Positions 22,491-33,500 of a stretch of 64,000 nucleotides of DNA are shown in pieces (the stretch's first letter is position 1; every line of letters begins with the position of its first letter). The position numbers and the translations under genes were made by a program. The notes beneath the pieces are model-generated. The model worked only from the letters and a program-made list of their open reading frames with translations, did not search any database and was not told the DNA's origin. The stretch is from Petrosia ficiformis (Eukaryota > Porifera > Demospongiae > Haplosclerida > Petrosiidae), in contig OX345637.1 in the NCBI GenBank assembly GCA_947044365.1, forward strand, positions 5,318,501 through 5,382,500, read 5' to 3'.

Positions 22491-22848
22491 GTAAATACAA
22501 GGTAAAAACCACACCCCTAATTAAATTTGTTATTCTACATATACATGTACATGTATGTTGACTGGATGTGTGATAATTGATATAGTTATAGTGATCATAA
22601 TTAATGTAGTGTATAACAATAGATGTTTGGTTTTATTAGTCTTGGTTGTTTTAGTTGACTATAACTATATCTAAAACCCCTTTTATTAGTATGGGTGCTA
22701 TGACTTTTAGTTAACTCAACTATAACTAAATTACAATTATATATTGTAAAAATGTTACTGTAATTAACTCAACTGAAACAAGATATGTAGAGAAAAAAGT
22801 ATTCCTATGACTGCTTTGTGGTGTCCAGCATTCAGTAATCATGGCTGA

Positions 22849-23138
22849 GTTTGGGAATCGAGCTAGCTAATGGCAAAATGAGTACTCTTATAAATCGTAA
22901 TACTACTATACCATATTCTCACTCACGAGTTTACAAAAATAACGAAGACTATCAGACTGAAGCTGTTATAGAAGTCTCTGAGGGAGAGGAGAAAATAGCA
23001 AAGAGTAATCGCTTGTTGGGAAGATTCACATTGCCTGGTTTGCCTCCAAGATTACGTGGCCAGGTTGAGATCCCAGTTGCTTTTTCACTGGATGCAAATG
23101 GTGTGTCCAGATACTACGTTTGTAAGAAGTATGATTGA
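22849..23138 (+). pseudogene. HSP70 substrate-binding domain fragment
   Basis: The frame reads GIELANGKMSTLINRNTTIP, then EVSEGEEKIAKSNRLLGRF, PGLPPRLRGQ and FSLDANGVSRY. This is the beta-sandwich of the HSP70 substrate-binding domain (family pattern LGIET..G..TKLIPRNTTIP .. GER.....LLG.F.L.GIPP.PRG..). Only about 90 residues are present, without the ATPase domain or helical lid. The left edge abuts the dispersed CAGCATTCAGTAATCATGG repeat; the right edge runs directly into a stop. I read it as a dead captured or retrocopied fragment. Confidence 0.85.
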
Positions 23139-23499
23139 TATATGGGAAGTGTTGCATTGTCTTTTTTTGTATGTATATCAATCTTATTTCTCAGAAATGT
23201 ACATAGTATGTATATGTATGTATGTTGTGTTATGTTGTGTATGTTGTGTATGTATGTTATGTACATGCATGCATGTTAACAATATTGTGTGAGCAGTTTT
23301 TATGATGAATTGGCTCAGTATAATTGCTGAGCACCTTAGTACGAGGCAACTAATCTGGGAGTGTACTCAGTGTAGTGAAATCTCGACCTTAGTTTGTATA
23401 TATATATATATATATATATATTATGTGGGACAATCATTGGAATACTTTATGTCTTGTTTGTTCCATCAATTAGTATATTATTTTTTGCTTTTCTCATAG

Positions 23500-23573
23500 T
23501 TTCTAATCCAGCTCTGTTTGTGTCAAAGGGTGATACTTACATTAATGTAACCAATACAACAAGAAGACCTTAG
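23500..23573 (+). CDS. Possible 3'-terminal exon
   Basis: After ctcatag the frame reads SNPALFVSKGDTYINVTNTT RRP and stops at TAG. The paralogous segments at 41159 and 58889 retain GDTYINVT before a stop. A shared reading end across diverged copies hints at former coding function. Unrecognised. Confidence 0.3.
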
Positions 23574-24432
23574 GTTGACTTACAGATATCCAGGTTAGCC
23601 TCTGGGTGTACTTAAGATATTACTATGGGGCTAAGTGTTAGCTGTTGATATTGCTATTCACATACTTGTAAGGATAATCTCAACCTAGAAGAGGAATGGA
23701 GGTGGACTTTAAATTTATTCACATTAATAAAATTTTGAGAATTAACCATGGATGTCATCAGTAGCATTTTTGAAGCCCTTTGATATTTTTCAACCACATT
23801 TCCAGTTTTCTACGCAAGACAGTCTACTAAATGTGCTTTAAGTTTGTGCAAAAATCCAAAAGTTATAAGCAATCCAACTTACAAAGACGCTAAGTGTGGG
23901 TGTTGGTACTGGCCAACGCACTTTCAAACACTCGCCTTGTTGCTTTCCTCCCACTAACAATCCATGATTTTGGTATCTATAACATTGTTAGAAGGTCCTC
24001 TGTCTAGTAAGTTAAAGGTTTGTGTTGTGTAAAATATAAAAGTTATGAAGGAAAATATTTAGTATGTACATTCGTGAATTAATTGGTAATTTTGAATTTG
24101 ATCTAAAACCACCAAACTGCCAATTAAACAAGTGTATATACTATATAGAGAAAAAAGTATCCCTATGATTGCTTTATGGTGTCCAGCATTCAGTAATCAT
24201 GGCTGACTTTATCATGCCTGAAACACTTTGGAAATTTTGTCATGTTATTCTGGGTTTATTGGTAACTTGATCAGAAAAAGACCAAGACTAAAAGTGGTAA
24301 TTATTGCCAAACTAAAATAACACTAGTGTCATGTAGTGTATAGCCATAAATGTAGTACATTTTCCTGAGGTCAAGATGTACGTGAATGACCTTATGATGC
24401 ATGTACATTTGTTTTATTCATTTACATTGTAG
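23574..24432. other. Non-coding, paralogous to 41-45 kb
   Basis: No gene seen. The parts 23740-24110 resemble 42055-42130 and 44700-44900. The dispersed repeat at 24146-24206 is described under 10075. Confidence 0.5.
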
Positions 24433-24487
24433 TTACTAGAAATTGATGAAGTTCTAATGGCTGGACGAAAGAAAAGAAGAATTAGTG
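24433..24487 (+). pseudogene. Frameshifted copy of the 54-base exon at 32321
   Basis: It is flanked by attgtag and gtatgt like its intact paralogue at 32321-32374, but an extra T after GAAGTTC makes it 55 bases and shifts the frame. Flanking intron sequence is also conserved between the two loci. Confidence 0.65.
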
Positions 24488-24675
24488 GTATGTAATACAT
24501 GTACATGTAACTACATGTATTATTTACATGTGTGTTGACAATAATCCATGCATGCAAGCAAGTACATGTACATGGGAGCTCTGCCTCAAGATACTCCCAT
24601 AGAGTATTAAAGACTCTTGGTGGGCTTTGGGGAGACTAGTCTATGTACTACTGTCCTGCATGAGGGAAGTACATA

Positions 24676-25379
24676 CAGTAGAGGTCATAAAGAAGTTAAT
24701 GTTTCGTAATCGTTCTACGATCGTTTTACGGCTCCATTCGTTGCAAATTACAGTTGCAATCGTTTTAAAAAACGAATCTGATCGTTTGCATTAATTAATA
24801 ATTAACTTGGGCGTTTCTGTTTTTCCTAAAAATATGTGGGGGCGGATCGTTTAACATCTACATAATTCTTTTCACCTCCATAACTCTCGTATTTTATGAG
24901 ATTGAAGATTCTAAATTTCTTTGCTGGACATAAGAGTTGTTAACAAAGCCAATGATGTCAAACTTATGCTTTGTTATCACCAGGAAGAGTCCAAGGCGAG
25001 CGCTTGAAAGTATAGTAGTACCATGGGCAACGCCCACCTCTGTACAACCTTGTATAACTTATGCATTTTAAACAGCAATGACTTTTAACTCACATATCTG
25101 GACAGAAGACCTTTTAAGAAAGCCACAGATACCAAACTCATGCTCCGTTAGCTGCAAGAAAGCAGCAAGGTGAGCGTTTGAAAGTGTAAGTAGTCACCGG
25201 CAACGTCCATATTTGGCATTCATGTGATTTCTTGTTGAAACGTGCATGCGCAAAGATTGCTTTAACGTTTTTAAAAACAATTATAATCGTAAAAACGATT
25301 CTAAATCGTAAAAACGGAACAAATCAGAGAATGATTGTAGAACAATTACGAAACGTTAACTTTTTTATTGCATCTACTG
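24676..25379. mobile_element. 704-bp MITE with TA target duplication
   Basis: Both ends start CAGTAGAKGTMATAAARAAG and continue as an imperfect inverted repeat through TTTCGTAATCGTTCTACGAT (left) for about 50 bases. It is flanked by TA on each side, consistent with Tc1/mariner-type insertion. The interior contains two diverged direct copies of a ~110-base block (about 24900-25030 and 25085-25205). No transposase frame. Confidence 0.85.
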
Positions 25380-25559
25380 TACCTCCACTATGCTGACCAG
25401 AGTTAATGGATTATTATCCATGTGACTATAATATTTACATGTATATCTACTATGGATGGAAGAGCTAATGGCTTCATTGCCTCGCCACCCGTCAGTACAT
25501 GTACATAGTAGTGTCCATCTCTGGACATTAGTTTGACAGGCTACTTTCGGAGTAGAGTC

Positions 25560-26471
25560 TTACCTTAGACCTGTACCCAGTACAGTTCTACCTAAGCTAT
25601 GACTGTCTAAGGTGTCTACTGATGATTGCTCCCTACAGAAGCTTGTGGGCATAAAGGCCAACAGGAGGGAGGGGTTCAGCTCAGACCAGTCCATGGCGGG
25701 GTTGGCAGCTGCCTGTGAACGGAAGACATAGTCGTAGGTCCGCCATCCATCACCCCCGAAACGTCCTGCTTCTTGGACGATGTTCCTGAGGTATGCCAGG
25801 CGGCCTTTTGTTAAGTCAGGCCTGGGCTCCGACATAATGGCTTGTGAATGCACAGACCCATGACCTCATTGATGCCACCTCCCTCTGCGTGGCCTGCTAG
25901 CGTGGTACTTGACCAACATGGGGCGGGAAAGCTTCCAGTCTTTCCATCAGGGCGATATTGTCTGGGAGAAGCTCCCTCGTGTCGATGAAGTGCAGTGCCT
26001 GGATCTTCGCCACCAGCTTTGCTGGGATGGGTGTTGAGGCCTTTGAGAAGATGAATGGCGCCGGGGAGCAGGCTCCAGCTGGAGTGAGGGGAGCCAGCAG
26101 AGTAGTTAGGCTGCATCGGTGCATCCCTCCTCTGGCAGCGGGGCTGGTAGTGAGGGCAATGGCAGAGAATTTGAGAAGGTTTGAAGGTGAGCTAGGGAGC
26201 TGGCTGGCAGGGGAGCTGTAGCAAGAAATGATAGAATACATGATAACTGGAGAATAATGGATGAGGCTTTTGCTGGCCACAAGAGCTGACTGGCTAGCTG
26301 ACATGCACACACACTATTCTAACCTTGTGAGCTTGAGGGCGAGCTATTGTCCTGTCTTCCCGTTAGCTCAGAGGATATGAGCTCTCTCTGTAGACTATCG
26401 TCCTGCAACGGAGTTGGAGGCACTGTGCCTCCGCCGGCTATGGGAGTTTCTGGGTCTTGAGTGTCTGACAT
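25560..26471 (-). pseudogene. Remnant of retrotransposon ORF1-like gene
   Basis: A minus-strand coding remnant in several frames. ATG at 26471-26469 opens a short S/P-rich leader ending near 26322. Next a frame (26310-25897) contains PIPAKLVAKIQALHF and ELLPDNIALMERLEAF. A shifted frame (25853-25560) contains LTKGRLAYLRNIVQEAGRFG, GWRTYDYVFRSQAAA and WSELNPSLLLAF. This order of motifs matches the gag-like ORF1 of tyrosine-recombinase (DIRS/Ngaro-like) retrotransposons of marine invertebrates and fish, as I remember that family. GC content is clearly higher than the surroundings. At least two frame breaks; no reverse transcriptase or recombinase nearby, so it is dead and truncated. Confidence 0.6.
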
Positions 26472-27068
26472 GGAGAGACTTAGAAAAAAAAGAAAATGAC
26501 CTGTTCTGATTGTCTGCTGTGTTTTTTAGACTGAGGTACGGCACATGGACTCCATGTATTTATATTGAGAGGGGGCTCCGCCTCCTATATGGCCATCTTA
26601 GCTAGCTAACAAAGCTGGCCGCCTGGGGATCCCCCGTTAACTCTGCTTAATAACCAGTATCATGTACACAAATAAGTAAATAAATAACCAGTCAAAACTG
26701 TCTTATCTTCTAGAAACATAAAGTGGTATATGTTATAACTAATATCAATTGCTCTTCCTATATGCTAATGGTTGTCCATATGTACAACTTCTTTCTCCGA
26801 TCAGCTACAACTCTAAACTTCTCTTCAGGCCAAACAGGAGAAATTGCCTTTTTCACATTTTTTGTACACTTCATGGCCTTCTTTTAGGGTGTTGGTGAGT
26901 AAGATTACAGCAAAGACTGCATTCGTTGCAAAAAATAAATAAATAATAGTGTAATAAGCATAATGTAATAGTGTAATTTTTACTCTAACCCCATCATAAT
27001 AGTCACATGATGATATTATAATAATAATAGTCACATGACAAATTATCATATAGTCACATGACAAATTA
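26472..27068. other. Non-coding, AT-rich right half
   Basis: Likely 5' remainder of the retroelement fragment to about 26640, then AT-rich DNA. No gene seen. Confidence 0.45.
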
Positions 27069-27284
27069 TCAGTTATTAGGTGGGAATATTTGAGTGTTCA
27101 TTGTGGTAGAAGGTAAACTAGGTGGTAGGCTGTTTTTGGTCCACGAGGGAGAGTTATCATTGAGGAGAGACCCTTGTCCCAATGGTGAAGGGGGTTTTCT
27201 TTGAAATACAGGTGGTAGCATCAGTGTAGTCTGGCCAGCACCCAACTCTGGTTTAGAGGGTGGAGCAATGGGTGTGGTTGACAT
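27069..27284 (-). CDS. Candidate Pro/Ser-rich terminal exon
   Basis: A 71-codon minus-strand frame rich in Pro, Ser and Thr (starts STTPIAPPSKPELGAG, ends TMNTQIFPPNN). It begins after catag, a possible acceptor, and stops at TGA. The same frame is open upstream (27415-27288) apart from the TAG at that junction, and translation there also looks protein-like. Either a terminal exon or a decayed gene. Unrecognised. Confidence 0.3.
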   Translation of the reverse strand: MSTTPIAPPSKPELGAGQTTLMLPPVFQRKPPSPLGQGSLLNDNSPSWTKNSLPPSLPSTTMNTQIFPPNN

Positions 27285-27556
27285 CTATGACATCATTGAA
27301 GTCTGTTGTGTGGGTTGAATTACACTGGAACTAGTTTCAACAGTTGACTGTTCTGTTGCTGTCCTGGAGGTCTCAAAGGCTCTTCCAAAACCTTCTTTAG
27401 TGCCACACCCCTACCACTTCTGCTGTATATACATGTGCACTGTACAGATCTATTTATCTTTCATCTATTCATTTTATTCACGTGTATTATTCTATCTAGT
27501 ATTTGTACCTTTATTTCAGCAATTAAGTATCGTATATAACACTTTCTTTTGATTAG

Positions 27557-27806
27557 TTGTTGAGCACATCAGAAGAAGTTGCAAAGCTGCAGATAGAACT
27601 AGAGGAGATGCAACCATTGCTTGAACAAGCGCAAATAGAAACTGATGAGTCAATGGAACAGATTAAGAAAGACACAGCTATTGCAGAAGAAACAAAAGAA
27701 GTAGTTCAAAGAGAAGAAAAAGAAGCAAATATTAAACTTGAAGAGACAAAAACCATTGCTGATGATGCACAATTCAATTCAATACAACCTGGCCAAGAAG
27801 ATGTCT
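27557..27806 (+). pseudogene. Axonemal dynein heavy chain stalk exon (chimeric 3' end)
   Basis: After tgattag the frame reads SEEVAKLQIELEEMQPLLEQ, then ETDESMEQIKKDTAIAEE and VVQREEKEANIKLEETK TIADDAQ. This is the first coiled-coil strand of the dynein heavy chain stalk (family pattern ..V..MQ.ELE.LQP.L......T......I......A.....VV..EE..AN). After GATGATGCACAA (about 27770) it switches to TTCAATACAACCTGGCCAAG, a sequence that recurs at 37126 and 54737 in a different context, and ends at ATGTCT|gtaag. The rest of the stalk and microtubule-binding domain is not found before the next dynein exon. Confidence 0.75.
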
Positions 27807-28553
27807 GTAAGTTTATGCATTTGTATAATTGAGGCGAGCCTGAGCGAGCCCCACACTTATCAGTTAGCTGGAAAGTTTGTATAATATTATATCTATGTTT
27901 GCGTAGTACGTATTAAAAATCTAAATAAGTTCAATCATTTTGAAAGCCACGTGTTTGAAGCGGTGTTTAACCACATAGGCTTGACATGCGCTGTCTCAGC
28001 CATGCCTAGTTTACATGACACATTGCATAAGGTGTTTGGAAACCTCATTAGTGTACTAAACTTGATATCAAAGAGAAACAATGGTTAACAATAACAATTG
28101 TAACTTTTATCACACACACACACACACATTAATTACACATACATCCGTCAAAGTCAGCACTAGGCTTAAGTGTACATATACAATAATAATACGTGCATGT
28201 AGTGTATACTGTACATACATGTATTCATGTACATGTACATATGAGTGTCATGTGTATGATTATGCACATAAGAGTATTCTCATTATCTATATCACTTTTA
28301 TCATCTAATTAATTGTTACATGTAGTTGAAGATAAATTATGTTACGTATACATGTACATGTACATGTACATGTATATCATATACATGTATATAGGAGCCA
28401 CTTTGTTGATATTTTTACAAGTTATTGTGCAACTATGACCTGGTACCCATTTTTATATTCATGTAACAAATCATATTTAGACCGATTCAAACACATATTT
28501 TATAGAATGATAGATTTATGTGTTCACAATATCCTTTTATTCATTTTACACAG
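27807..28553. other. Spacer between dynein exons
   Basis: No coding segment for the missing dynein microtubule-binding domain is visible. It contains a CA run at 28112-28128 and dense TGTACATG palindromes at 28200-28400. Confidence 0.5.
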
Positions 28554-28693
28554 GGTGAGTATCGTAATGATCTAATTCATCTGTGGCACGAGGCACGAGA
28601 AGCTGACAGAGTTTGGAGTACCACGTGGAAAATCAGCTAGTTTGATAGCTACTCTTGGTGATCCTTTAAAGATAAGAAGTTGGCAAATAGCAG
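28554..28693 (+). pseudogene. Dynein heavy chain AAA5-region exon with 7-bp frameshift
   Basis: After ttacacag the frame reads GEYRNDLIHLWHE; after a frame change, FGVPRGKSASLIATLGDP and then LKIRSWQIAG|gtacaa. The TLGDPxxIRxWxIAG motif is a hallmark of the dynein heavy chain segment following the stalk. The break is a tandem duplication of GCACGAG (28586-28592 and 28593-28599); without it the two halves would be in one frame. With the stalk exon upstream this is a piece of a dynein gene, now inactive at this locus. Confidence 0.85.
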
Positions 28694-29564
28694 GTACAAG
28701 TACCCTCTTTAGTTTGGAACTACATGTACAAACAATCTATTTGCCTGAACCATTTTCATATAATTATCCTTCCAATTCTGTTTGTATATGTTTCAATCCA
28801 TGGAGGTTTCATTATTTACAGTATACCCATGTATTAGCTCCTTGTGACATTAAACTACAATGTATACACTACATGTACATGTACATGTACATCACATAAT
28901 AAGTCAGCACATTCTAATTTTGACGCTATATCATGAGTTCAAACATACATGCACTTTACATGTACATGTACATGTTTCTTCAAAAAATGTAACCTAAAAA
29001 GCATCTGAACAAGGTTGGGAGACTAACATAGGACCCAAAATTAAACAAACCACTTCCATATAACCCAACATACGTACAGCTCTTTGTATTTTGCTGTATA
29101 GTGGTGTAAGTGCTTATGTACGGTTATATGGAAGTGGTTAGTGTAATATGCAGATTAAATTTATGCTTCATGTTATAATTAAACAGCTGAGAATCTAACC
29201 CACAAAAAAGTAAAGTATATGAAATCATTCCCAAAGTTTGTTTCAAAATTTAAGAAAATCATCCTATTTGATTCTGGGATATTATACATGTACACAACAG
29301 TATTGTCCCCAGGAAAATAATAGAGTGGTGATTCCATTAGCCCTACCCAAAGCTCCACCTATTTCAAACTGACCACTCCCCTGCATTTTCTCCTGATCCA
29401 TCTCTTTCCTTTCCTTATGAAATAGCCTTACATTCAATTATGTATATTGTACATACAATATACTGTAACAAATACATGATATTATCAAAAGAAAGAAAGA
29501 AAGAAAGAAAGACACCTGAGAAAGAAAGACACCTGAGGCAATGGAAAAATGAAAAAATGAGAGT
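28694..29564. other. Non-coding with diverged foldback copy
   Basis: 29005-29150 is a diverged copy of the centre of the long inverted repeat at 39215-39522 (ACAAGGTTGGGAGACTAACA, CCACTTCCATATAACCC and its complement). A (GAAA)n tract lies at 29488-29512. No gene seen. Confidence 0.6.
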
Positions 29565-29637
29565 TGCCTCAGGTGGGATTTGAACCCACGACACACTGTA
29601 CTCCAGACGGATGCTCTACCAACTGAGCTACCAAGGC
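29565..29637 (-). tRNA. tRNA-like sequence, probable pseudogene or SINE head
   Basis: On the minus strand it folds as a 73-base cloverleaf. Acceptor GCCTTGG pairs with CTGAGGC using two G-U pairs. D arm: GCTC AGTTGGTA GAGC. T arm: GTGGG TTCAAAT CCCAC, a good B box. The anticodon loop CTGGAGT would give GGA (Ser), but the anticodon stem TCCGT/ACAGT has two mismatches. The variable region is only five bases, unlike type II serine tRNAs. A T-rich stretch follows. Functional serine identity is unlikely. Confidence 0.6.
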
Positions 29638-30002
29638 AGCCCAGCTGGCAGGGTCCGAATCAAGGTTTAACCAAATACATGCATAATTATATGTACATAA
29701 CTGCTATGGTCAAGATTCACATCATTACTATCTTTACTGTTGTGATTTATAGAGTTATGAAGTATTAAGAGATAGTCTTACCCGCACTGAAAGGTAAATT
29801 CACAGCAGGAGGAACTCCATTTGACCCATTAACTCATGAATGGTAAGCAAATGTAATTGTATACAGTGTACATGTACACCAATATATACAATAATTATAC
29901 TAGTGCTATAACTTACATTACACATGAGGAGATGGAAAGAAAGAAAGTTATTGGTATTGGGATATAATTATACATTACACTAATCTCTATAGCCTAATAT
30001 GT
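29638..30002. other. Spacer with short exon-like segment
   Basis: 29806-29842 reads as a coding-like end (AGGTPFDPLTHEW) before gtaagc, and 29752-29795 is also open, but the two cannot be joined sensibly (12-base gap). Unresolved. Confidence 0.25.
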
Positions 30003-30618
30003 CTGATCAGGAGCCCATAATGACATTGACCACAAAGCGTAAGAGTAGGAGCGGGAAACGACCACGCATTTAATTAAATTGGTCAAACTATCTGTCTGAC
30101 CGTCTGTTACTATTTTTAGAACCCACGTATATACAACTTCGTTAAATATGGCGTCTACACTTCGACGATCTTCAAGGTTAGCTATGAAACGAACACGTAT
30201 AGAAGCATAAATGGAGTCAACTACTATCAGGAAAGTGAGAGCATGCTTTGGGGAAGCCGAGAAACAACTGTTTAGTCCTATTCAAGAGTGTTTGACATCA
30301 TTGCCTTCTGAAATGATTGCAGTGAAGGCTTCCGACTACTTTGTCAATGACTTGACTAGGAACATCTTCACAGTCTACACGAGCCAGAATATCGCTCAAT
30401 TCTTTTCTCTGTTATACAGGAAACTTAGTCAATATAGTACGGTATATAGTAACTGTTGATTTTGTAAAAGCCATATTTCACGAAGGCGTGTACACGTGGG
30501 TTCTAAAAATAGTAACAGACGGTCAGACAGATAGTTTGACCAATTTAATTAAATGCGTGGTCGTTTCCTGCTCCTACTCTTACGCTTTGTGGTCAACGTC
30601 ATTATGGGCTCCTGGTCT
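30003..30618. mobile_element. ~616-bp element with ~125-bp TIRs and coding-like cargo
   Basis: The left arm (30003-30128) and right arm (30494-30618) are near-perfect inverted copies, from CAGGAGCCCATAATGAC at the outer end to TTTTTAGAACCCACGT at the inner end. Between them, a plus-strand ATG at 30148 opens an 20-codon basic frame (STLRRSSRLAMKRTR) that stops. An overlapping frame from 30211 then runs 82 codons (VRACFGEAEKQLFSPIQECL then TSLPSEMIAVKASDYFVN). The cargo looks protein-derived and is GC-richer than its surroundings. No transposase. No clean target duplication is visible because the right flank is (TA)n. Confidence 0.8.
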
Positions 30619-32320
30619 GATATATATATATATACATGTATATATTTATAGCACTTTGACGCCTAACATCAAAGGTACCAACAGTTCTATATTTTCCATA
30701 TAGCACACTTTTTTTTACCACATCCTGTTCTATATTTTCCGATTATTGTCTAGAAAACAACGCGCTTACCTCGGGTTTAGTGCAAGAACACTAAGTACTT
30801 CATTTTTCTTCTCCATTGCATCAATCCAAAGTACTATAAACCAGTTAAAGCACTGGGTTTGTTCGTGTTGTCTTGGAAAATATAGCACTGGGGGTGGGGT
30901 CTCAAAGCCTCATAAAGTACTTGGCTACTCCTCGTGCTTTATGAGCTTCTCGACCCCATATGTATTAAATATTACTAACTATTAGCTACTAATGTACATG
31001 TAGTATGTGTGTTTCTTACTGCCCATGCCCATTGTCTCTATTTCCCGACTGATAACTCAATGCCACCATTTTTATATATTTACATGTACACACTATCATG
31101 AATTTCTTTAATGACAGGAAATTATTAATTGTTAGGTTATACCACTTGAGACTAAACAATAGAGAAAGTCAATGATTTACCCAACCAGTAGTTTCGGTAT
31201 TAGGTTTCTGTTATGTCAGCAAATTTTGTCACAATCTTAATTCATTTGTGTTGTTATATATATAAAGTTGGTTATGATTGCCTCACTCATAAAAATTGCA
31301 TAATTTTTATTTATAAGACTAAAATTCTTGTCTGCGTAGAACTGACCTTTTAGTGTTGGATACAGATCTGTACCTTTCTTTATCTCATTGCATCATTATT
31401 TTTTAAGTTAAAAAGTATCCAAGGAAGGGGCCAATGCCTATTATCGTTAGCAGTAATTACTGTTGTAAACACTTTATATCCTCTATACCTATTTATAATA
31501 ATTAAAATTGAGGCATGGTAAACTGTAATATTGGATTGTTATCATCGATACCAGCATTTTTGACTTATAGGTGGCAAATTTTGGGTGCGACAATATCAAA
31601 ATAACACATCCCAAACATGATTTTTTGTCATTGTTAGGATGTCTACCATTAATATTCATGCAGTTACTAACCCAAACCTGCACCACTATCTTTATCTGTA
31701 TTTGTGCTCCACTGTGTATGTGTATTTACTAGGGTTGGGATCTGAAATCGATTATCAAATCAGAATAGGACAATTAATACAATGATTAATAATGTGAATA
31801 TGTATATACATGTGTTTATAGAGTGGATCTGTAGCATTAAGTTCATCATACTCATACTCTTTAGCTATTTGAATTTAGAGGCCATATCCTTGTATTTATC
31901 ACATGATTATCACACAATGTGGTATAACATACTACACAATATGAATACAACTTATAACCTTTTCAGCAACATGTAAGGAATAAAGTACTGCATTAGTGAG
32001 GTGTGCCATGACTTGTAGTCACACATATTGTATTATATACATGTGTTATTTGTAAGACTGATAATTATTGTAATTGTTGTAATATTATACATAATATAAG
32101 ATGTGCACCCTGCCCAGGGATGGATACAGTACTGTTCCCTGGTCAGTCCGAAATTATTTCCGAAAGTTGAGATATCTGCACAGCCTTTTCGGCTATTTTC
32201 GGCATAAAACTATGTAGTGTATAGTTTAATTCCATAAATGTAGTACATTTTCCTGAGGTCAAGATGTACGTGAATGACCTTATGATGCATGTACATTTGT
32301 TTTTTTCATTTACATTGTAG
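30619..32320. other. Non-coding DNA with a 60-bp hairpin
   Basis: 30898-30957 is an imperfect palindrome (GGGTCTCAAAGCCTCATAAA pairing with its counterpart ending CTTCTCGACCCC; loop about 12 bases). The pair TTCTATATTTTCCGATTATT and TGTCTTGGAAAATATAGCAC around it suggests a small foldback element (about 30728-30960). A lone hAT-like end TAGGGTTGGGA lies at 31730. No gene seen. Confidence 0.5.
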
Positions 32321-32374
32321 TTACTAGAAATTGATGAAGTTCAATGGCTGGACGAAAGAAAAGAAGAATTAGTG
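32321..32374 (+). CDS. 54-base exon candidate, unknown gene
   Basis: After acattgtag it reads 18 codons, LLEIDEVQWLDERKEELV, then gtatgt. Phase 0 at both ends. A frameshifted paralogue is at 24433-24487. The charged helical sequence is typical of protein but not diagnostic. Confidence 0.45.
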
Positions 32375-32499
32375 GTATGTAACACATGTAACTACATGTA
32401 TTATTTACATGTGTGTTGACAATAATCCATGCATGCATGTACATGTACATGGGCACTCAGCCTCAAGATACTTCTATGTATAAGTTATTGAGTTACTGT

Positions 32500-33480
32500 A
32501 TAATCATGTATTTAACCTTATGATATATACTATAGTATACATGTATACATGTATAAGTTATTTAGTTACAGTATAATCATGTTACAGTATAATCATGTTA
32601 CAGTATAATCATGTATTAGTGCTGTAGCAGATATTCGGATTATCCATATATCCGTTCAATTTAATGAATAGTGCTTTCATCAAACTTTCATTGTAGTTAA
32701 ATACTCAAATAATGACAATTATAAAATTTTAGTAGTTAAAAATAAATATTGTGAACCTGTTTTGCAATGTTTTTATAGCATTCTTGCACCTGGAACAGGT
32801 TTTTTTTTTTTTTTACAGTACATGTATGTACTGTACCTTGATTATACACTGTATGTCAATAGAAGGTCACCATTAATTAGTCATTAGTTTACTATGTAAT
32901 TGGTGTGCAATGTGAGACAGTAATTACTGATAGTAGAACTAAGGTAATTACTGTTACTGTATGGCGACATTTTATTGACATATACTACATGTATATTTAC
33001 ATTATTATTGGTAAGAGTATGTACATGTACCTGTACTTGTATATATTTTCTATTTATACATGTAGCTGAAACTGATTTCTCGTGATGGACAGCAGCCATC
33101 TACTAACAGTAGTAAGTTAATACTCATTTTACATTGTGTATATGTGATTGGCTCAGGGAATATCAGATTTATGGTTCAAAATCAAAAGCTTAGCTCATTA
33201 TTTAGTCATTTTGTACAAGAAGCATACAAAACTTGATATCAATTGTTGCTCTTTCAGGACTCAAAATTTACAATGTACATGAAAGCCTAGCATGCTAGCA
33301 ATAGCACACACAACAAACAAACAAGCAGCCACAATGGCTTCATTAAACATTAGAGCAGCCACTATGGCTTAGAAAAATAAAAACCAGCAACATGGCTTAG
33401 AAAAATAATAATCAGCCACCATGGAATAAGCAGCCACAATGGCTTAGATAATAAGCAGCCACAATGACTTAGATAATAAG
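32500..33480 (+). repeat. ~1 kb repeated segment, copy 1 of 3
   Basis: Matches 42660-43620 and 60380-61330 at about 98 percent by eye. It includes an exon-like piece after acatgtag (33066-33109; KLISRDGQQPSTNS then gtaagt) present in all three copies. Copy 1 is followed by a ~480-base insertion absent from the other two. Confidence 0.8.
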
Positions 33481-33500
33481 CAGCCACTATGGCTTAGAAC
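33324..33500 (+). repeat. ~25-bp degenerate minisatellite
   Basis: About eight units of CAGCCACAATGGCTTAGA followed by AATAA-type spacers. Shorter in the paralogues at 43503-43630 and 61211-61335. Confidence 0.85.

Noticed and set aside
29565..29637. Functional tRNA-Ser(GGA)
   Set aside because: Two mismatches in the anticodon stem and a five-base variable region.
31730..31800. Another hAT MITE (TAGGGTTGGGATC)
   Set aside because: Only one end is visible; no matching inverted end or 8-bp target duplication was found downstream.
33324..33500. CRISPR-like regular repeats; likewise 20555-20935 and 2406-2680
   Set aside because: Head-to-tail minisatellites without variable unique spacers, in eukaryotic DNA.
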